A stretch of DNA of 64,000 nucleotides, from NCBI GenBank assembly GCA_035567895.1, contig DATMPC010000058.1, positions 62,001 through 126,000 on the forward strand, in the 5' to 3' direction. Positions within the stretch are counted from its first letter, which is position 1. Every line of letters starts with the position of its first letter. The DNA comes from Terriglobales bacterium (GTDB lineage Bacteria > Acidobacteriota > Terriglobia > Terriglobales > Acidobacteriaceae). The notes beneath the pieces were generated by a model. The model did no database searches. It was not told the DNA's origin and saw only the letters and a program-made list of their open reading frames with translations. Shown piece after piece: positions 53,623 through 63,900 of the stretch. The translations under genes were made by a program, and so were the position numbers.

Positions 53623-55016
53623 CCAACGAAAAGCTTCATCTCATGATCGTCGACGACCAGGAGAGCATTCGTAAACTCTGCGTGACGGTAGGCTCCTCAC
53701 TGGGATTGAACTGCACGCAAGCCGAGAGTGCTGAAGTCGCGCTTGCCCGGCTCGAAGCTGAAGCTCCGGAGATGATCCTCGCTGATCTCATGATGCCCAA
53801 CATGTCGGGGCTCGACTTCCTCACCGAAGTAAAGCGCATGTTGCCGCACACAGAGATCGCGATCATGACTGGACATGGCTCGATCGAAACCGCTGTCCAG
53901 GCGATGCGATCTGGAGCGTATGACTACATCACCAAGCCGTTTCGAATCGAGGAGCTGAGACTTCTTCTGCAGAGAATGCAGGAAAAGGTCGAGCTGGTCA
54001 CGGAAAACCTGTTTCTTCGTGACCGCGTGAACACGGAGATGGATTTGGACGGAATCGTGGGATCGTCGGCGAAGATCCAGGACCTGTTACGAATGATCGC
54101 TCGCCTGAAAGACACACGGACTCCAGTTCTAATCACAGGCGAGAGCGGTACCGGAAAAGAGCTGGTCGCTCGCGCGATTCACTTCCGTGGACAGTATGCA
54201 AAGCGTCCGTTCGTCGCAGTAGATTGCGGTTCGCTTGTGCCAACGCTGATTGAGAGTGAGCTCTTCGGCTACGAAAAGGGTGCCTTCACTGGGGCAGCAA
54301 AAAGCAAAGAAGGCCTGTTTGAAAGCGCGAACGGCGGCTCGATCTTCCTGGACGAGATCGGGGAATTGCCTCTCGAGATGCAAGCCAAGCTTCTCCGAGT
54401 ATTGCAAGAAAAAGAAGTAAGGCCAGTCGGGAGCAACAACAAGATCAAAGTTGACGTGCGCGTAATCGCAGCAACCAATCGCGACCTGGAAGCCGCATAT
54501 CGCGAAGGCACCTTCCGCAAGGATCTGTACTTCAGGTTGAACGTCGTTACGGTTCACTTGCCACCGCTGCGTGAGAGGAAAGCCGACATCCCAGCGCTGG
54601 TGCATTGGTTTTCAAATCGGTTCGCGCCAGGTCAGCCGATTCAGATTACTCAGGCTGCCATGCGTGACATGTTGCAGTACGAGTGGCCAGGAAATGTGCG
54701 CGAACTAGAGAACTGCATCGAGCGCGCAGTTGCCCTTGGTAGTCAGAACGTGATCGACGTCCACGATCTCCCTCCAGCAATTCGAAGGCTTTCCGGAGAC
54801 GAGGACACGGCGCTTGTACCTGAGCCCATGAACGCAACTGACCTGGAGGAACTCGAGCGCGAAACTATCATGCGAGTTTTTGAGCAGACCAAGGGAGACA
54901 AGGCACTCACTGGACAGATGCTGGGGATCAGCCGAGCGACTCTCTACCGCAAGCTCAAACGCTACAGTATCGGTTCCGCGAGCAAAGTCGACGCCGTGGC
55001 TAGCACCCAGGGCTAG
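53619..55016 (+). CDS. NtrC-family sigma54-dependent activator
   Basis: 465 residues. The receiver (MIVDDQES, Asp in ILADLMMPN, Lys in ITKPFRI) is followed by AAA+ with Walker A GESGTGKE, sigma54 loop GAFTGA, Walker B IFLDEIGEL and R-finger region LYFRLNVV. The Fis-type helix-turn-helix KALTGQMLGISRATLYRKL ends the chain. Directly downstream are four TGAGAC boxes and a -24/-12 promoter, so the chemosensory operon at 55188 is its probable target. The kinase at 50836 is its probable phosphodonor. Confidence 0.94.
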   Translation: MTNEKLHLMIVDDQESIRKLCVTVGSSLGLNCTQAESAEVALARLEAEAPEMILADLMMPNMSGLDFLTEVKRMLPHTEIAIMTGHGSIETAVQAMRSGAYDYITKPFRIEELRLLLQRMQEKVELVTENLFLRDRVNTEMDLDGIVGSSAKIQDLLRMIARLKDTRTPVLITGESGTGKELVARAIHFRGQYAKRPFVAVDCGSLVPTLIESELFGYEKGAFTGAAKSKEGLFESANGGSIFLDEIGELPLEMQAKLLRVLQEKEVRPVGSNNKIKVDVRVIAATNRDLEAAYREGTFRKDLYFRLNVVTVHLPPLRERKADIPALVHWFSNRFAPGQPIQITQAAMRDMLQYEWPGNVRELENCIERAVALGSQNVIDVHDLPPAIRRLSGDEDTALVPEPMNATDLEELERETIMRVFEQTKGDKALTGQMLGISRATLYRKLKRYSIGSASKVDAVASTQG

Positions 55017-55025
55017 CTATAAAGG

Positions 55026-55084
55026 TGAGACAGATGTTTCAGTATGAGACAAACGCGCCAGTCTCATGACTGATCGGTTGAGAC
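55026..55084. promoter_or_regulatory. Cluster of four TGAGAC boxes (activator-site candidate)
   Basis: TGAGAC at 55026-55031, 55045-55050 and 55079-55084 and its inverse GTCTCA at 55061-55066. The two central boxes form a dyad with a 10-base spacer. They lie 40-100 bases upstream of the -24 element, where NtrC-type activators bind. Function inferred from position. Confidence 0.55.
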
Positions 55085-55123
55085 TCCCCAAGACAAATCA
55101 GGCACTTACGCAAAAAGCCGGTT

Positions 55124-55138
55124 TGGCACCCGCTTTGC
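55124..55138 (+). promoter_or_regulatory. Sigma54 (-24/-12) promoter
   Basis: TGGCAC (55124-55129), five bases, TTGC (55135-55138) matches the RpoN consensus exactly, preceded by T and followed by A. The predicted transcript start, near 55150, is about 38 bases before the PilZ-like gene start. Confidence 0.75.
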
Positions 55139-55187
55139 ACGTATTTGGCTGTCGCAATCTGCCTCGGGCAAAGAATGAGGATTGTGA

Positions 55188-55568
55188 ATGGGATTCCTCA
55201 GAGAAGCGGAAAAACAAGGGCTCGGCGCGAACGGTGGAACCGAGGCTCGCCACAACGTTGGAAGCGCAGAAATTGACCGGTTAGCACAGTTTTTTCCGGA
55301 TGGTACCAAGGTCAAGATGCCTGTGGAGGTAGCGCGTTTACCGCTCGGGTCAGAGACGTCGAAGACAGTTCTCGAATATGGAACCTCGCGCGAAGTCATC
55401 TTCCGGTGCACTCTGCCAATGGAATTCGGCGATCGCGTGAGGCTCAGGAACAAAGATGGATCGCTCGACGCAGAGGCGGAAGTAACGGCTGTGCAGATCG
55501 GTAAATCGGAAACATTGGTTGCTGTCAGGTTCGTCACCGAAATTCCTAATTGGATTATCAAAGCATGA
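55188..55568 (+). CDS. PilZ-like domain protein
   Basis: 126 residues from ATG 55188 (GAGG upstream). After a flexible 30-residue lead, the beta-barrel-like sequence VKMPVEVARLPLGS, SREVIFRCTLPMEFGDRVRL and LVAVRFVTEIPNWII has the shape of a PilZ domain, but the RxxxR and D/NxSxxG c-di-GMP motifs are not evident, so it may not bind the nucleotide. It is the first gene behind the sigma54 promoter and overlaps the next gene (ATGA). Confidence 0.65.
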   Translation: MGFLREAEKQGLGANGGTEARHNVGSAEIDRLAQFFPDGTKVKMPVEVARLPLGSETSKTVLEYGTSREVIFRCTLPMEFGDRVRLRNKDGSLDAEAEVTAVQIGKSETLVAVRFVTEIPNWIIKA

Positions 55569-56977
55569 GCACCGCGACTGTGTCCCTGGTTGAGATCGCC
55601 GCTGAATGGCGCACCGCGCGCAGGCTTTATCCCTTTTACTCCGCGCTGATTCGGGAGTTTCAGCTCGATGTACCGCATTCGAAGGATCTGGAAAATCCGG
55701 TTGACCGCCCAGAGCACGAAGTACTGGGGCGGGTCCAACAGTGGTTTACGAATGTCGATCGTCAGGTTCAGGTGGCGCAGATCCGCCAGATGCTGCAGAG
55801 CCGGCATTTCGGCGAAGAGGCGATGCTGCGAGCTCTTCTCCTTCGTCACCTTCCGCAGGACCATAAAGACGAGAATCTGCGCGAGAAACTCGATTACCTC
55901 CTGGTGCAGTACTTCGCGGCGGTAGCACCGCATCACCCGCATGAGAAGAATGTCACCTCCGCGGAGGTTCAAGAGGCTCTACAGCCCGTTTTGGGACACG
56001 TGCAGTTTCAACAGTTTCCGTGGACAAAAGAACTCGACAAGGTAGCCGATGCTGTGGACGGCTGTGCAACGCTCGCGGAATTGTTGGACAGTGGCCTGGT
56101 AGAACTCGGCCGTAACGCCAAGAGCGGTTTGGGCGAATCCTACTTCCAGCCGGCTGCACTGATTGAAGTCACACGATTTAATTTTCGCTTGCGACTGGGA
56201 TTCTTCCGTCTCATGCACTCCGACCTGCATTCGATTCGCAACGCTCTGCAGGAACTGGAGGCGATGGGCGTCGTGACCGTGGACTGCAGAGAGGCTGGGC
56301 TGGGCACCGAAGAGCCCCTGGCTACTCTGCGAACGCTTTGTCATCAATGGAAAAAGCCGTTCCGCGAAGCCTACAAGGCTGGCCAGTCCTTTCGACAACT
56401 CGGCATCGTGCGCAACATCCTTTCGAAGAAAGTTATGGCGCATTGGGCAAAAAAAGCCAAAGCGGCTTCCGACTCGGCCCAGGGCATTGTGGCCCCGGTG
56501 CCTCCCCCACCAGTCACTCTCGAACCGGTGTTGCCACTACCTGCGGCTAAGAACGGCGATGTGGATCATGCCCATTTCGGAAATCTAGAGCAGTTGTTGG
56601 AATCGATTTCAGAGCAATTGTTTGGTAGCAAACACAAGACTACGGTTTCTACAGTATCGGTCGGAGAGTCAAAGCAAGTGCTGGCATCATGGGAGGTCAA
56701 TGCATTTGTGCGCGGAGGAGACGATGCTGCGTGCGTGGCCATCCAGCGAGGGGTAGGAGCGCGGGCGTTGCTCTTCGAGTCTGCTGAAAAAGTCAAGCGC
56801 GGCCAGGCAAACAAACTGATTGAGGCGCTGGAGTGCGCTCACGTGCAGGCCGCAGTAATTCAAGAGCAGGTCGCAAAAGCGAAGGACCGCGGCGATATCG
56901 ACTCGGCCGTCAGCCTGGCCGCGACGTCGAAGCGCCTGCTCGCAGTCATTGATGAGACGGAGAAGTTGAAAGCATGA
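55565..56977 (+). CDS. Unrecognised protein of the second chemosensory operon
   Basis: 470 residues from ATG 55565, overlapping the previous stop. No family recognised. The N-terminal 300 residues are mostly helical (LYPFYSALIREFQLDVPHSK, LLLRHLPQDHKDENLREKLD, FNFRLRLGFFRLMHSDLHS). A Pro-rich linker (VAPVPPPPVTLEPVLPLP) follows. The last 140 residues form a second helical/acidic domain ending AAVIQEQVAKAKDRGDIDSA. No signal peptide or membrane segment. Tight overlaps with both neighbours (ATGA at each end) imply a stoichiometric partner of the chemosensory proteins. Confidence 0.72.
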   Translation: MSTATVSLVEIAAEWRTARRLYPFYSALIREFQLDVPHSKDLENPVDRPEHEVLGRVQQWFTNVDRQVQVAQIRQMLQSRHFGEEAMLRALLLRHLPQDHKDENLREKLDYLLVQYFAAVAPHHPHEKNVTSAEVQEALQPVLGHVQFQQFPWTKELDKVADAVDGCATLAELLDSGLVELGRNAKSGLGESYFQPAALIEVTRFNFRLRLGFFRLMHSDLHSIRNALQELEAMGVVTVDCREAGLGTEEPLATLRTLCHQWKKPFREAYKAGQSFRQLGIVRNILSKKVMAHWAKKAKAASDSAQGIVAPVPPPPVTLEPVLPLPAAKNGDVDHAHFGNLEQLLESISEQLFGSKHKTTVSTVSVGESKQVLASWEVNAFVRGGDDAACVAIQRGVGARALLFESAEKVKRGQANKLIEALECAHVQAAVIQEQVAKAKDRGDIDSAVSLAATSKRLLAVIDETEKLKA

Positions 56978-57681
56978 AGCAGAGAACCAACGGCACAACC
57001 GTTCCCCAGAAGGTGCTGGTCAGCTCCGATCAGAACGGTTTTTCGCGCGATTTGATCGCGCGATGGCAGATGCAGCCGCATGTGCCGGAATTCACCGCGC
57101 TCAGCAGCGATCTGTTGCGCGGCGCCGCTTCCTTACCCTTTGATGTAGCGATTGTAGGAGATGTAAGACCGGAGAGAACTGCGGCAGTCCTGTCACACTT
57201 AAACCAGGGCTCCATTCCCACTGTATATGTGGCCTCCGTTGGTGAGCCGGTGCACACGTTTCGCCGAGATTATCCGAGATTGATTGTGGTCTCCCGGCAT
57301 GATGCGTGGCTCGATACCGTTGTCCTGCTAACCGAAGAGATTCTGAGGCGAGCCGAGCTTTCCGCGCATATCAGTCGTGTGGAAGATGGTGCAAGGGCGG
57401 GACAGAAGCACGCTACACTCGGACGATACATGGTGGAGATGCGCCACAGCTTCAATAACGCTCTCACGTCGGTGTTGGGAAATGCAGAACTTCTGCTGTT
57501 AGAGACAACTACCCTCAAGCCAAGTATGCGTGACCAGCTGGAAACTCTGCACGCCATGACTCTGAGGATGCACGAGATGATGCAGCGCTTTACTTCGCTC
57601 GAGGTCGAAATGCAATGCGCAGAGAAGTCGTCGCGCTCCGAGAAGACAATCGATTCCATTTCATACGCAACGCGCGTTTAG
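56974..57681 (+). CDS. Pseudo-receiver plus DHp-like protein lacking an ATPase domain
   Basis: 235 residues. The N-terminal half has a receiver-like alternation (KVLVSSDQ, FDVAIVGDVRP, IPTVYVASVG, LIVVSRHD), but the acidic pair is reduced to one Asp (D19) and the Lys position is not clear; D63 could be the acceptor. The C-terminal half resembles a kinase DHp hairpin: RHSFNNALTSVLGNAELLL, with His158 in the place of HDFNN, then a second helix LETLHAMTLRMHEMMQRF. The HATPase domain is absent. It may be a phosphotransfer or scaffold protein. Overlaps the previous gene (ATGA). Confidence 0.7.
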   Translation: MKQRTNGTTVPQKVLVSSDQNGFSRDLIARWQMQPHVPEFTALSSDLLRGAASLPFDVAIVGDVRPERTAAVLSHLNQGSIPTVYVASVGEPVHTFRRDYPRLIVVSRHDAWLDTVVLLTEEILRRAELSAHISRVEDGARAGQKHATLGRYMVEMRHSFNNALTSVLGNAELLLLETTTLKPSMRDQLETLHAMTLRMHEMMQRFTSLEVEMQCAEKSSRSEKTIDSISYATRV

Positions 57682-57696
57682 CTGCAGGTAAACAAA

Positions 57697-58056
57697 GTGA
57701 AGAAGATTCTTATCGTCGATGATTCGCTGGCTGAAGTGAAACTGATGCAGGCTGTGCTGGAGAAGGCTGGGTACTGGCCCGTCGCATTGCACGATCCACG
57801 CAAGATTGAAGCTACTGTGGCAGTGGAGCGCCCCAGTTTGATTTTGCTGGACGTGGTAATGCCTGAGCGCAACGGTTTTCAGGCCTGCCGCGAACTCAAA
57901 GGGAACGACGCAACGCGGGGGATTCCAGTAGTAATCGTCAGCTCAAAGAATACAGACAGCGATAAGTTTTGGGCCCAACAACAAGGCGCCGATGGATACG
58001 TGATCAAACCGTTCACTCCGGCAGAACTGCTGGGAGCGGTGCAGAGGTTTGTATAG
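57697..58056 (+). CDS. CheY/PilH-like response regulator
   Basis: 119 residues from GTG 57697. Complete receiver: ILIVDDS, Asp in LILLDVVMPER, Ser in VVIVSSKN and Lys in YVIKPFTP. The form RNGFQACRELKGND and the SSK(N)...D(K/R)xWxxxQGA pattern are those of Pil-Chp receivers (PilH/PilG type). The next gene begins at the very next base. Confidence 0.9.
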   Translation: MKKILIVDDSLAEVKLMQAVLEKAGYWPVALHDPRKIEATVAVERPSLILLDVVMPERNGFQACRELKGNDATRGIPVVIVSSKNTDSDKFWAQQQGADGYVIKPFTPAELLGAVQRFV

Positions 58057-58578
58057 GTGCACGAAGAGCCAACAATACCGGAGCAGCTCGAGCCGATGTC
58101 GCCGGAGCAGAATGACCTTCCGCCGACGGAAGAGACTCTGCCCGAACGGCAGTACTGCGTGTTTCGTGCCGGCCGCGAACGGTTCTGCCTCGCTATGTTG
58201 GACATTGAAGAGGTAGTTGAATGGCCGTCGGTGACCAAGATGCCGTTGTCGCCCAGTTTCCTTATGGGAATCTTTAACTTGCGTGGCTCGATAGTGCCCG
58301 TCGTGGATATCGCGTTTACGGAAGGACGACGGCCGGATCTCCCGCCGCGTCACGTAGTCGTTGCATCGCTGGCCGGAAACGAGATCCACGACGACGTACG
58401 AGTTGGTATTGCCGTCGATGAGCTGTTCGGCACATTTAGTACAGCGGAGCCCTTGATTCTGGCAAATGCGCCACGCGAGGTTCCGCACTGCTGCGGCATG
58501 CTGAGGCACGAAGACCGCCTGGCATTGACGCTCGATTTGCAACGGCTGGTGGAAGTATTTCCAGTCCCGGTGATCTGA
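58057..58578 (+). CDS. cheW: CheW-like coupling protein
   Basis: 173 residues from GTG 58057, directly abutting the receiver gene stop. A Glu/Pro-rich N-terminus of about 30 residues is followed by a CheW domain (YCVFRAGRERFCLAMLDIEE, FLMGIFNLRGSIVPVVDI). It would link the receptor at 58617 to the hybrid CheA, in the position of PilI. It differs strongly from the CheW at 47650, so the two systems should be insulated. Confidence 0.9.
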   Translation: MHEEPTIPEQLEPMSPEQNDLPPTEETLPERQYCVFRAGRERFCLAMLDIEEVVEWPSVTKMPLSPSFLMGIFNLRGSIVPVVDIAFTEGRRPDLPPRHVVVASLAGNEIHDDVRVGIAVDELFGTFSTAEPLILANAPREVPHCCGMLRHEDRLALTLDLQRLVEVFPVPVI

Positions 58579-58616
58579 TTGAAGGAATCGTTCGAGTTTA
58601 GGTTTCGGAGGCGGTT

Positions 58617-60068
58617 ATGAAAGGTCGGCTGAATCAAGCCATCTGGACGCTGGGCACGATTAATGCGATCGCGCTCGTTGTCGTCCTCTATCTAGCGTAC
58701 TCGGCAGGCGCGAGTGCCAATGGTGCCACAGGTATGGGCATTGGCGACGCGATGTCGGCGAGCGGCAAAGCGCCGATGCTTCTATTCGTCGCGATTTTCA
58801 TTTGCCTGTCAATGACATGCGCGTTCTTGTTCGTGCTTTCGAACAAAGTGGCCAAGCCCGTAAACGAGCTGGTGGACTACTCCCAGAAGTTCGCAAAGGG
58901 CGAATACAGCAGCCGGCCGCAGATCGATTCGAATGATGACTTCGGGCTGATCGCCGAGAACTTTACTCGCAGCTCAGAGAAGATTTCGCGTGCGGTGTCA
59001 AATCACGAAGCTCAGGAAAATCTGCAGAAGAGCGTCACGGAATTTCTGACCGTTGTCAGTCAGATCGCGCGTGGGGACCTCACTTTGCGCGGACGCGTCA
59101 CCAACGACGCCCTTGGCAACGTTGTCGATTCCGTGAACTACATGCTTGAGAACTTCATGAAGGTGCTCGAGCGCGTACGTAAGGCTGCCGTCGATGTTTC
59201 ATCCAGCGCGAACGAAATATTGCTCTCCTCGGAAGATATGGCCAGCGGCGCCGTTCAGCAGGACCAGGAGATTACCAATACTTCATCGGCGGTGGAAGAA
59301 CTTACGGTGTCGATGAAGCAGGTGTCGAACAACGCCGAAGCCTCTGCCGAAGCGGCGCGCAGGGCTCTCGATGCTGCAGAACAAGGAAACCGAGCCGTGC
59401 GCGACACTCTCGACGGCATGCAACGCATTCGTTCTTCGGTGCAAGCCACGGCGAAGAAGATTAAGTCGCTGGGCGATCGTTCGCTGGAAATTTCCGAGAT
59501 TATCAACGTGATCAATGACATCACCGAGCAGACAAACTTGCTTGCTCTGAATGCTGCCATCGAGGCAGCTCGAGCCGGCGAGGCGGGACGAGGATTTGCG
59601 GTAGTCGCCGACGAAGTCCGAAAACTGGCTGAGCACTCGCGTACAGCCACAAAGGACATTGCGGCTTTGATCAAGGCCATTCAGGCTGAAACGAACGAAG
59701 CCGTAGTGGTGATGGAGGAAGGCACAAAAGAAGTGGAAGTTGGAGCGCGGCTCGCAGATCAGGCCGGTAAAGCGCTCGACGCCATCTCGAGCGTAGTACG
59801 GCAATCCGCGGAGTTGGTGCAGGAAATCTCGCTGGCGTCGAAGCAGCAGGTGCGCGGCACAGAAGGTGTTGCCAACGCGATGCAGATCATCTCCAACATC
59901 ACCCGCCAAACCTCACAGGGAGCCAGGCAGACGGCGCGCACCGTGGAGAACATGGTGAAGTTGTCGGAACAGTTGAACGAAGCGCTTTCACAGTTCCGTA
60001 CTACTGGAGGCGGACCCGTGGAGGTGAGAGGCGTAACGACTGCGGCGTTTCACGCAATCAAGGCTTGA
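58617..60068 (+). CDS. Methyl-accepting chemotaxis protein, minimal sensor (PilJ-like position)
   Basis: 483 residues from ATG 58617 (GGAGG upstream). Two membrane segments (about 8-28 and 55-78) with only about 25 residues between them, so there is almost no extracytoplasmic sensor. Two HAMP-like segments ([37 protein letters not shown]) lead into the signalling coil with tip [19 protein letters not shown]. It likely senses inside the membrane or through partner proteins. Confidence 0.92.
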   Translation: MKGRLNQAIWTLGTINAIALVVVLYLAYSAGASANGATGMGIGDAMSASGKAPMLLFVAIFICLSMTCAFLFVLSNKVAKPVNELVDYSQKFAKGEYSSRPQIDSNDDFGLIAENFTRSSEKISRAVSNHEAQENLQKSVTEFLTVVSQIARGDLTLRGRVTNDALGNVVDSVNYMLENFMKVLERVRKAAVDVSSSANEILLSSEDMASGAVQQDQEITNTSSAVEELTVSMKQVSNNAEASAEAARRALDAAEQGNRAVRDTLDGMQRIRSSVQATAKKIKSLGDRSLEISEIINVINDITEQTNLLALNAAIEAARAGEAGRGFAVVADEVRKLAEHSRTATKDIAALIKAIQAETNEAVVVMEEGTKEVEVGARLADQAGKALDAISSVVRQSAELVQEISLASKQQVRGTEGVANAMQIISNITRQTSQGARQTARTVENMVKLSEQLNEALSQFRTTGGGPVEVRGVTTAAFHAIKA

Positions 60069-60107
60069 ATGCGAACGAGCGAGTAGTTGTGCGGTTTTGG
60101 GCTTTGA

Positions 60108-60977
60108 ATGAAGAGCTTGGTGGACGATGCAAATCCGGCGGCAATCAGCGAGCACGAACTCGCGGAGATTCGTCTGTTCATCGAGCACCGTTCGGGAATT
60201 TTGTTTGACGAATCGCGCACACGGTTCTTATCGAACCGCGTCGCAAAGCACCTGAAGCACAGAAGACTGGCGCGCGGTACGGATTTGTTGCGGTTGATCA
60301 GTGCTTCCAATACAGAGTACGAAGCTCTGCTGGAGGTATTGCTCACTCAGGAGACCTCGTTCTTTCGCTATCCCGCCGTATACGAGGCGCTGCAAAAGCG
60401 AGTGTTGCCTGAGTTGCATGGCAAAAAGTTTTGGCATAACCCGCGATCGTTGCGAATCTGGAGTGCGGGCTGTTCCACAGGAGAAGAACCGTACTCGATC
60501 GCAATCAGTGTGCTCGAGACGCTGGAGTTTCCGGAAGCGTGGAACGTCGAGATCCTGGCGACTGACATCAGCCGCCACGCGCTCGACGTAGCGCAACGCG
60601 GCCAATACTCGCGACGGGATCTGGCGTCATTGACGCCGGAGCAACTTGGCGCTTATTTCGTGCCTGTAGCGGGTGGCCAGTATCGCGTGAAATCGAGGTT
60701 GCGGAACATGATCACCTTTGCGCAGATGAATCTGACGCAAATGGTGTACATGGGACGTTTTGATTGCATTTTCTGTATGAACGTTCTGATCTACTTTTCG
60801 GAAGAATTGCGAGCGACACTGATACGCCGCTTCCACGAGTGTCTGGAACTCGATGGATATCTGTTTCTCGGCCACGCCGAATCCGTTGCGAAAGCGAAAG
60901 TAGATCTTGAACCGATTGTCATCAGCGATTCGCTTATCTATCGCAAATCGGCGAGGACCTTGCAGGAGAGTTTGTGA
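60108..60977 (+). CDS. cheR: CheR-type methyltransferase
   Basis: 289 residues. SAM-binding motif WSAGCSTGEEPYSIAISV (about residue 125), followed by ILATDISRHALDVAQRG, FCMNVLIYFSEEL and LFLGHAESV, all conserved. It would methylate the receptor at 58617 and occupies the place of PilK in Pil-Chp operons. The stop overlaps the start of the hybrid kinase (GTGA). No linked cheB in this operon within the window. Confidence 0.92.
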   Translation: MKSLVDDANPAAISEHELAEIRLFIEHRSGILFDESRTRFLSNRVAKHLKHRRLARGTDLLRLISASNTEYEALLEVLLTQETSFFRYPAVYEALQKRVLPELHGKKFWHNPRSLRIWSAGCSTGEEPYSIAISVLETLEFPEAWNVEILATDISRHALDVAQRGQYSRRDLASLTPEQLGAYFVPVAGGQYRVKSRLRNMITFAQMNLTQMVYMGRFDCIFCMNVLIYFSEELRATLIRRFHECLELDGYLFLGHAESVAKAKVDLEPIVISDSLIYRKSARTLQESL

Positions 60978-63900
60978 GCACGCCTGGACCAGAATTCGTC
61001 GAAGTCTTCCTGCAGGAGGCGTCCGAGCACTTGCAGTTCCTGCGCGAATACTCCGGGATTCTCCAGGATCCTTATCCGGTTCCCGAGGACATTCATCGAC
61101 TCTACATCTCGTCGCACACGCTGGAAGGCAGCTCCGGCTCCTACGGCTATCCGCTGTTTCGCGAAGTCGCCAGCAAACTGAGCCATATCTTTCAGTACGC
61201 GATGAATGCCGTGATTGCGCCTGATGCAACCACTGCTCTAGTGGAATTTATCTCGGAAGGCATTGCGGTACTCGAGTCTGACCTGCTGATGATCAGCGCC
61301 AATGGAGTCGAGAACGCAGAGGAGATCGCGGCGTTCAAGCAGCGATATGCGTTTGCCTTTGAACCCACGGCGGCGGCGCAGCAGCCTGTCGAGGAATATG
61401 TTGCGCCGGTCCATCTGCACAAAACGCCAGACCTTCCACTTGCGGCTGAGCATGCGCCGACTGTGCAGCCTTCAGCGCCGCCAGTCATTGTTCAGGAAAC
61501 TCCTGGTGCAGAGCCATCTGAAATCGCCGACCTAGAGCCCGATGGAGAAATTCCTCCTGAGATTCTGGAGTTCTTCGTCCCAGAAGCGGAAGAGCATCTA
61601 CAGGTGGTTCAGGACTGCCTTTTAGGTATTGAAACATCGAGCGATCCTGAAACGGTCCATCGCCTGTTCCGCTCGATGCACACAATCAAAGGCTCAGCAG
61701 CTCAGGTAGGATTGCAACGCATTTCTCGTGTTGCGCACAGTGCCGAAGATCTAATCGGCCGCGTTCGCGACGGAGAGATCAAGCCGACACAGCAGGTAAT
61801 CGATCTTTGCCTCGGAGCGGTCGATGCGATCAAGAAGCTTGTCTATGAACAATGGCCAGACGAGAGCACGCTTCAGAGCAGCATCAAATCGTTACTTGGT
61901 CGATTGAAGCAAGTCGCACCGACCGGGCAACTCGCGGGGGTTGAACACAAGGAAGCTCCCCAGGCCTCTGGAGTGCCCGTAGAAACCACGCAGCCAGCGC
62001 CTGTGGTGTCGGGTTCGTTGCCGAATCAGGAGCGCCCCCAAGTTCCAAAACCGCATGTTCCCGAGGTATCTGAGTTCGACGCTGAGCCAGAGTTTATTAC
62101 TGGACTGCGCACCATGGAGACTGCTGCGGTGCCGCAATCGAAGTCGGTCCGCATCGCACTGGATCGTCTCGACAGCATGATGAACGTAGTCGGGGAGTTA
62201 GTCATTAACCGAACGCGTATGCTAGGACGCCTGGCGGAACTCGAGCGTCTCGCTGATGTCCTCAATTTCTCCAAGGGAAGAATGTCCGACAAGATCGGCG
62301 AGTTCCAGGAGAAGCACGAATTCAACCGCATCGTAGGCGGGTTTACATCCTCGTACTCATCCCAAGGAATCGCCGCGTCGGCCGCCGGCTTTCAGGATCA
62401 TTCCGAATTCACCGAGCTCGAGATGGATCGCTACGACGACTACAACATTCTTTCGCGATCACTCACTGAAATCTCTGCGGACGTCACCGAGGTTCTCACA
62501 CAGCTCGATGGTTTTGTGCGGCGGGTTGATTCAGACATCGACGAATTCACCGGCTTGGCTCACCGGCTGCAAGATGAAATCACTCAAGCACGCATGGTTC
62601 CAATTGGGAACCTCTACACTCGCATCTCACGCACGGTGCGCGATGCTGCAAAGGCCGCCGGCAAGCTGGTTGAACTAAGCTTGACTGGCGCCGAAACGGA
62701 ACTCGACAACAGCATCATCCAGCAGATATCCGATCCGCTAATTCATCTGGTTCGCAATGCCGTTGCTCACGGGCTTGAGAGCACAGAAGAACGCTATCGG
62801 GCAGGCAAGACCGATCATGGCAATGTTGCCGTTCGTGCGTACCATCGTGGGAATCACATCTACATAGAAGTTGAGGACGATGGAAAGGGAATCGATTACG
62901 GGCGTGTACGTAAGGCCGCTGTCGATCAGGGAATTTACACGCAAGAGCAGGCCGATCGACTTGCCGAGCGTGAGCTGTTGGAGCTGCTGTTCCATCCGGG
63001 ATTCTCAACTGCATCGCGTAAGACCGAGCTCGCCGGACGTGGCGTTGGGCTCGACGTAGTTCGTGCCAACTTAACAGCGTTAAACGGCGAGATCGATGTT
63101 GATACGCAGGCCAGCGTTGGTACGCGCTTCACGTTGAAAGTTCCGCTGACGCTCATCATCTCCCAAGCGCTGTTCGTACGCTGCGGCGAGTTGAGCTTTG
63201 CAGTGCCGCTTTCCTTCGTAGAAGAGATTCGACGTGTGCCTGCGGGAACCGTAGAAGAAGTCGGCGGCAAGCTGTTGACCAAAGTTCGCGACTCAGTTAC
63301 AGAAGTCGTCCGCCTCGATTCCCAACTTGGGTTGTCAAAGTCCGAGCCTGTGAGTGGCTATTATCACTTGGTACTCGTGAGCGTTGCCGGTCGCTCTGTT
63401 GGAGTGATCGTCGACGAAGTGATTCGTAAAGATGAAATTGTCATCAAGAATTTGGGCGAATACCTGCACAATGTAAAGCTCTTTCCGGGAGCCACGATCG
63501 CTCCCGATGGCAGTCTGATCCTGCTCATCGATGTGAACCGCCTGGTGGCGGGAGAGTCGATCGAAAAGCGTCCTCTGATGACTAGAGCGACTGCAGCGCG
63601 AATCTTCGCGCCGGGCGCCGCCGCAGTGGCTGCCGGACACATTCCCAGCGGAGCCATCGAACAGGTTGCGACGGAAAAGGTAGTGATCCTGGCCGACGAT
63701 TCGATCAGCGTCCGCAGATTCGTTGGCCGGATGTTAGAGAAGGCCGGGTATCGCGTGCGATTGGCCGGAGACGGACTTGAAGCTTTGGAAATTGCTCTGC
63801 AGGGCCATTGCGATCTGATTATCACGGACCTCGAAATGCCACGGACTAACGGCTACGAGTTGATGATGCACCTGCGCCAGACTCCCGAGACGAAGCACAT

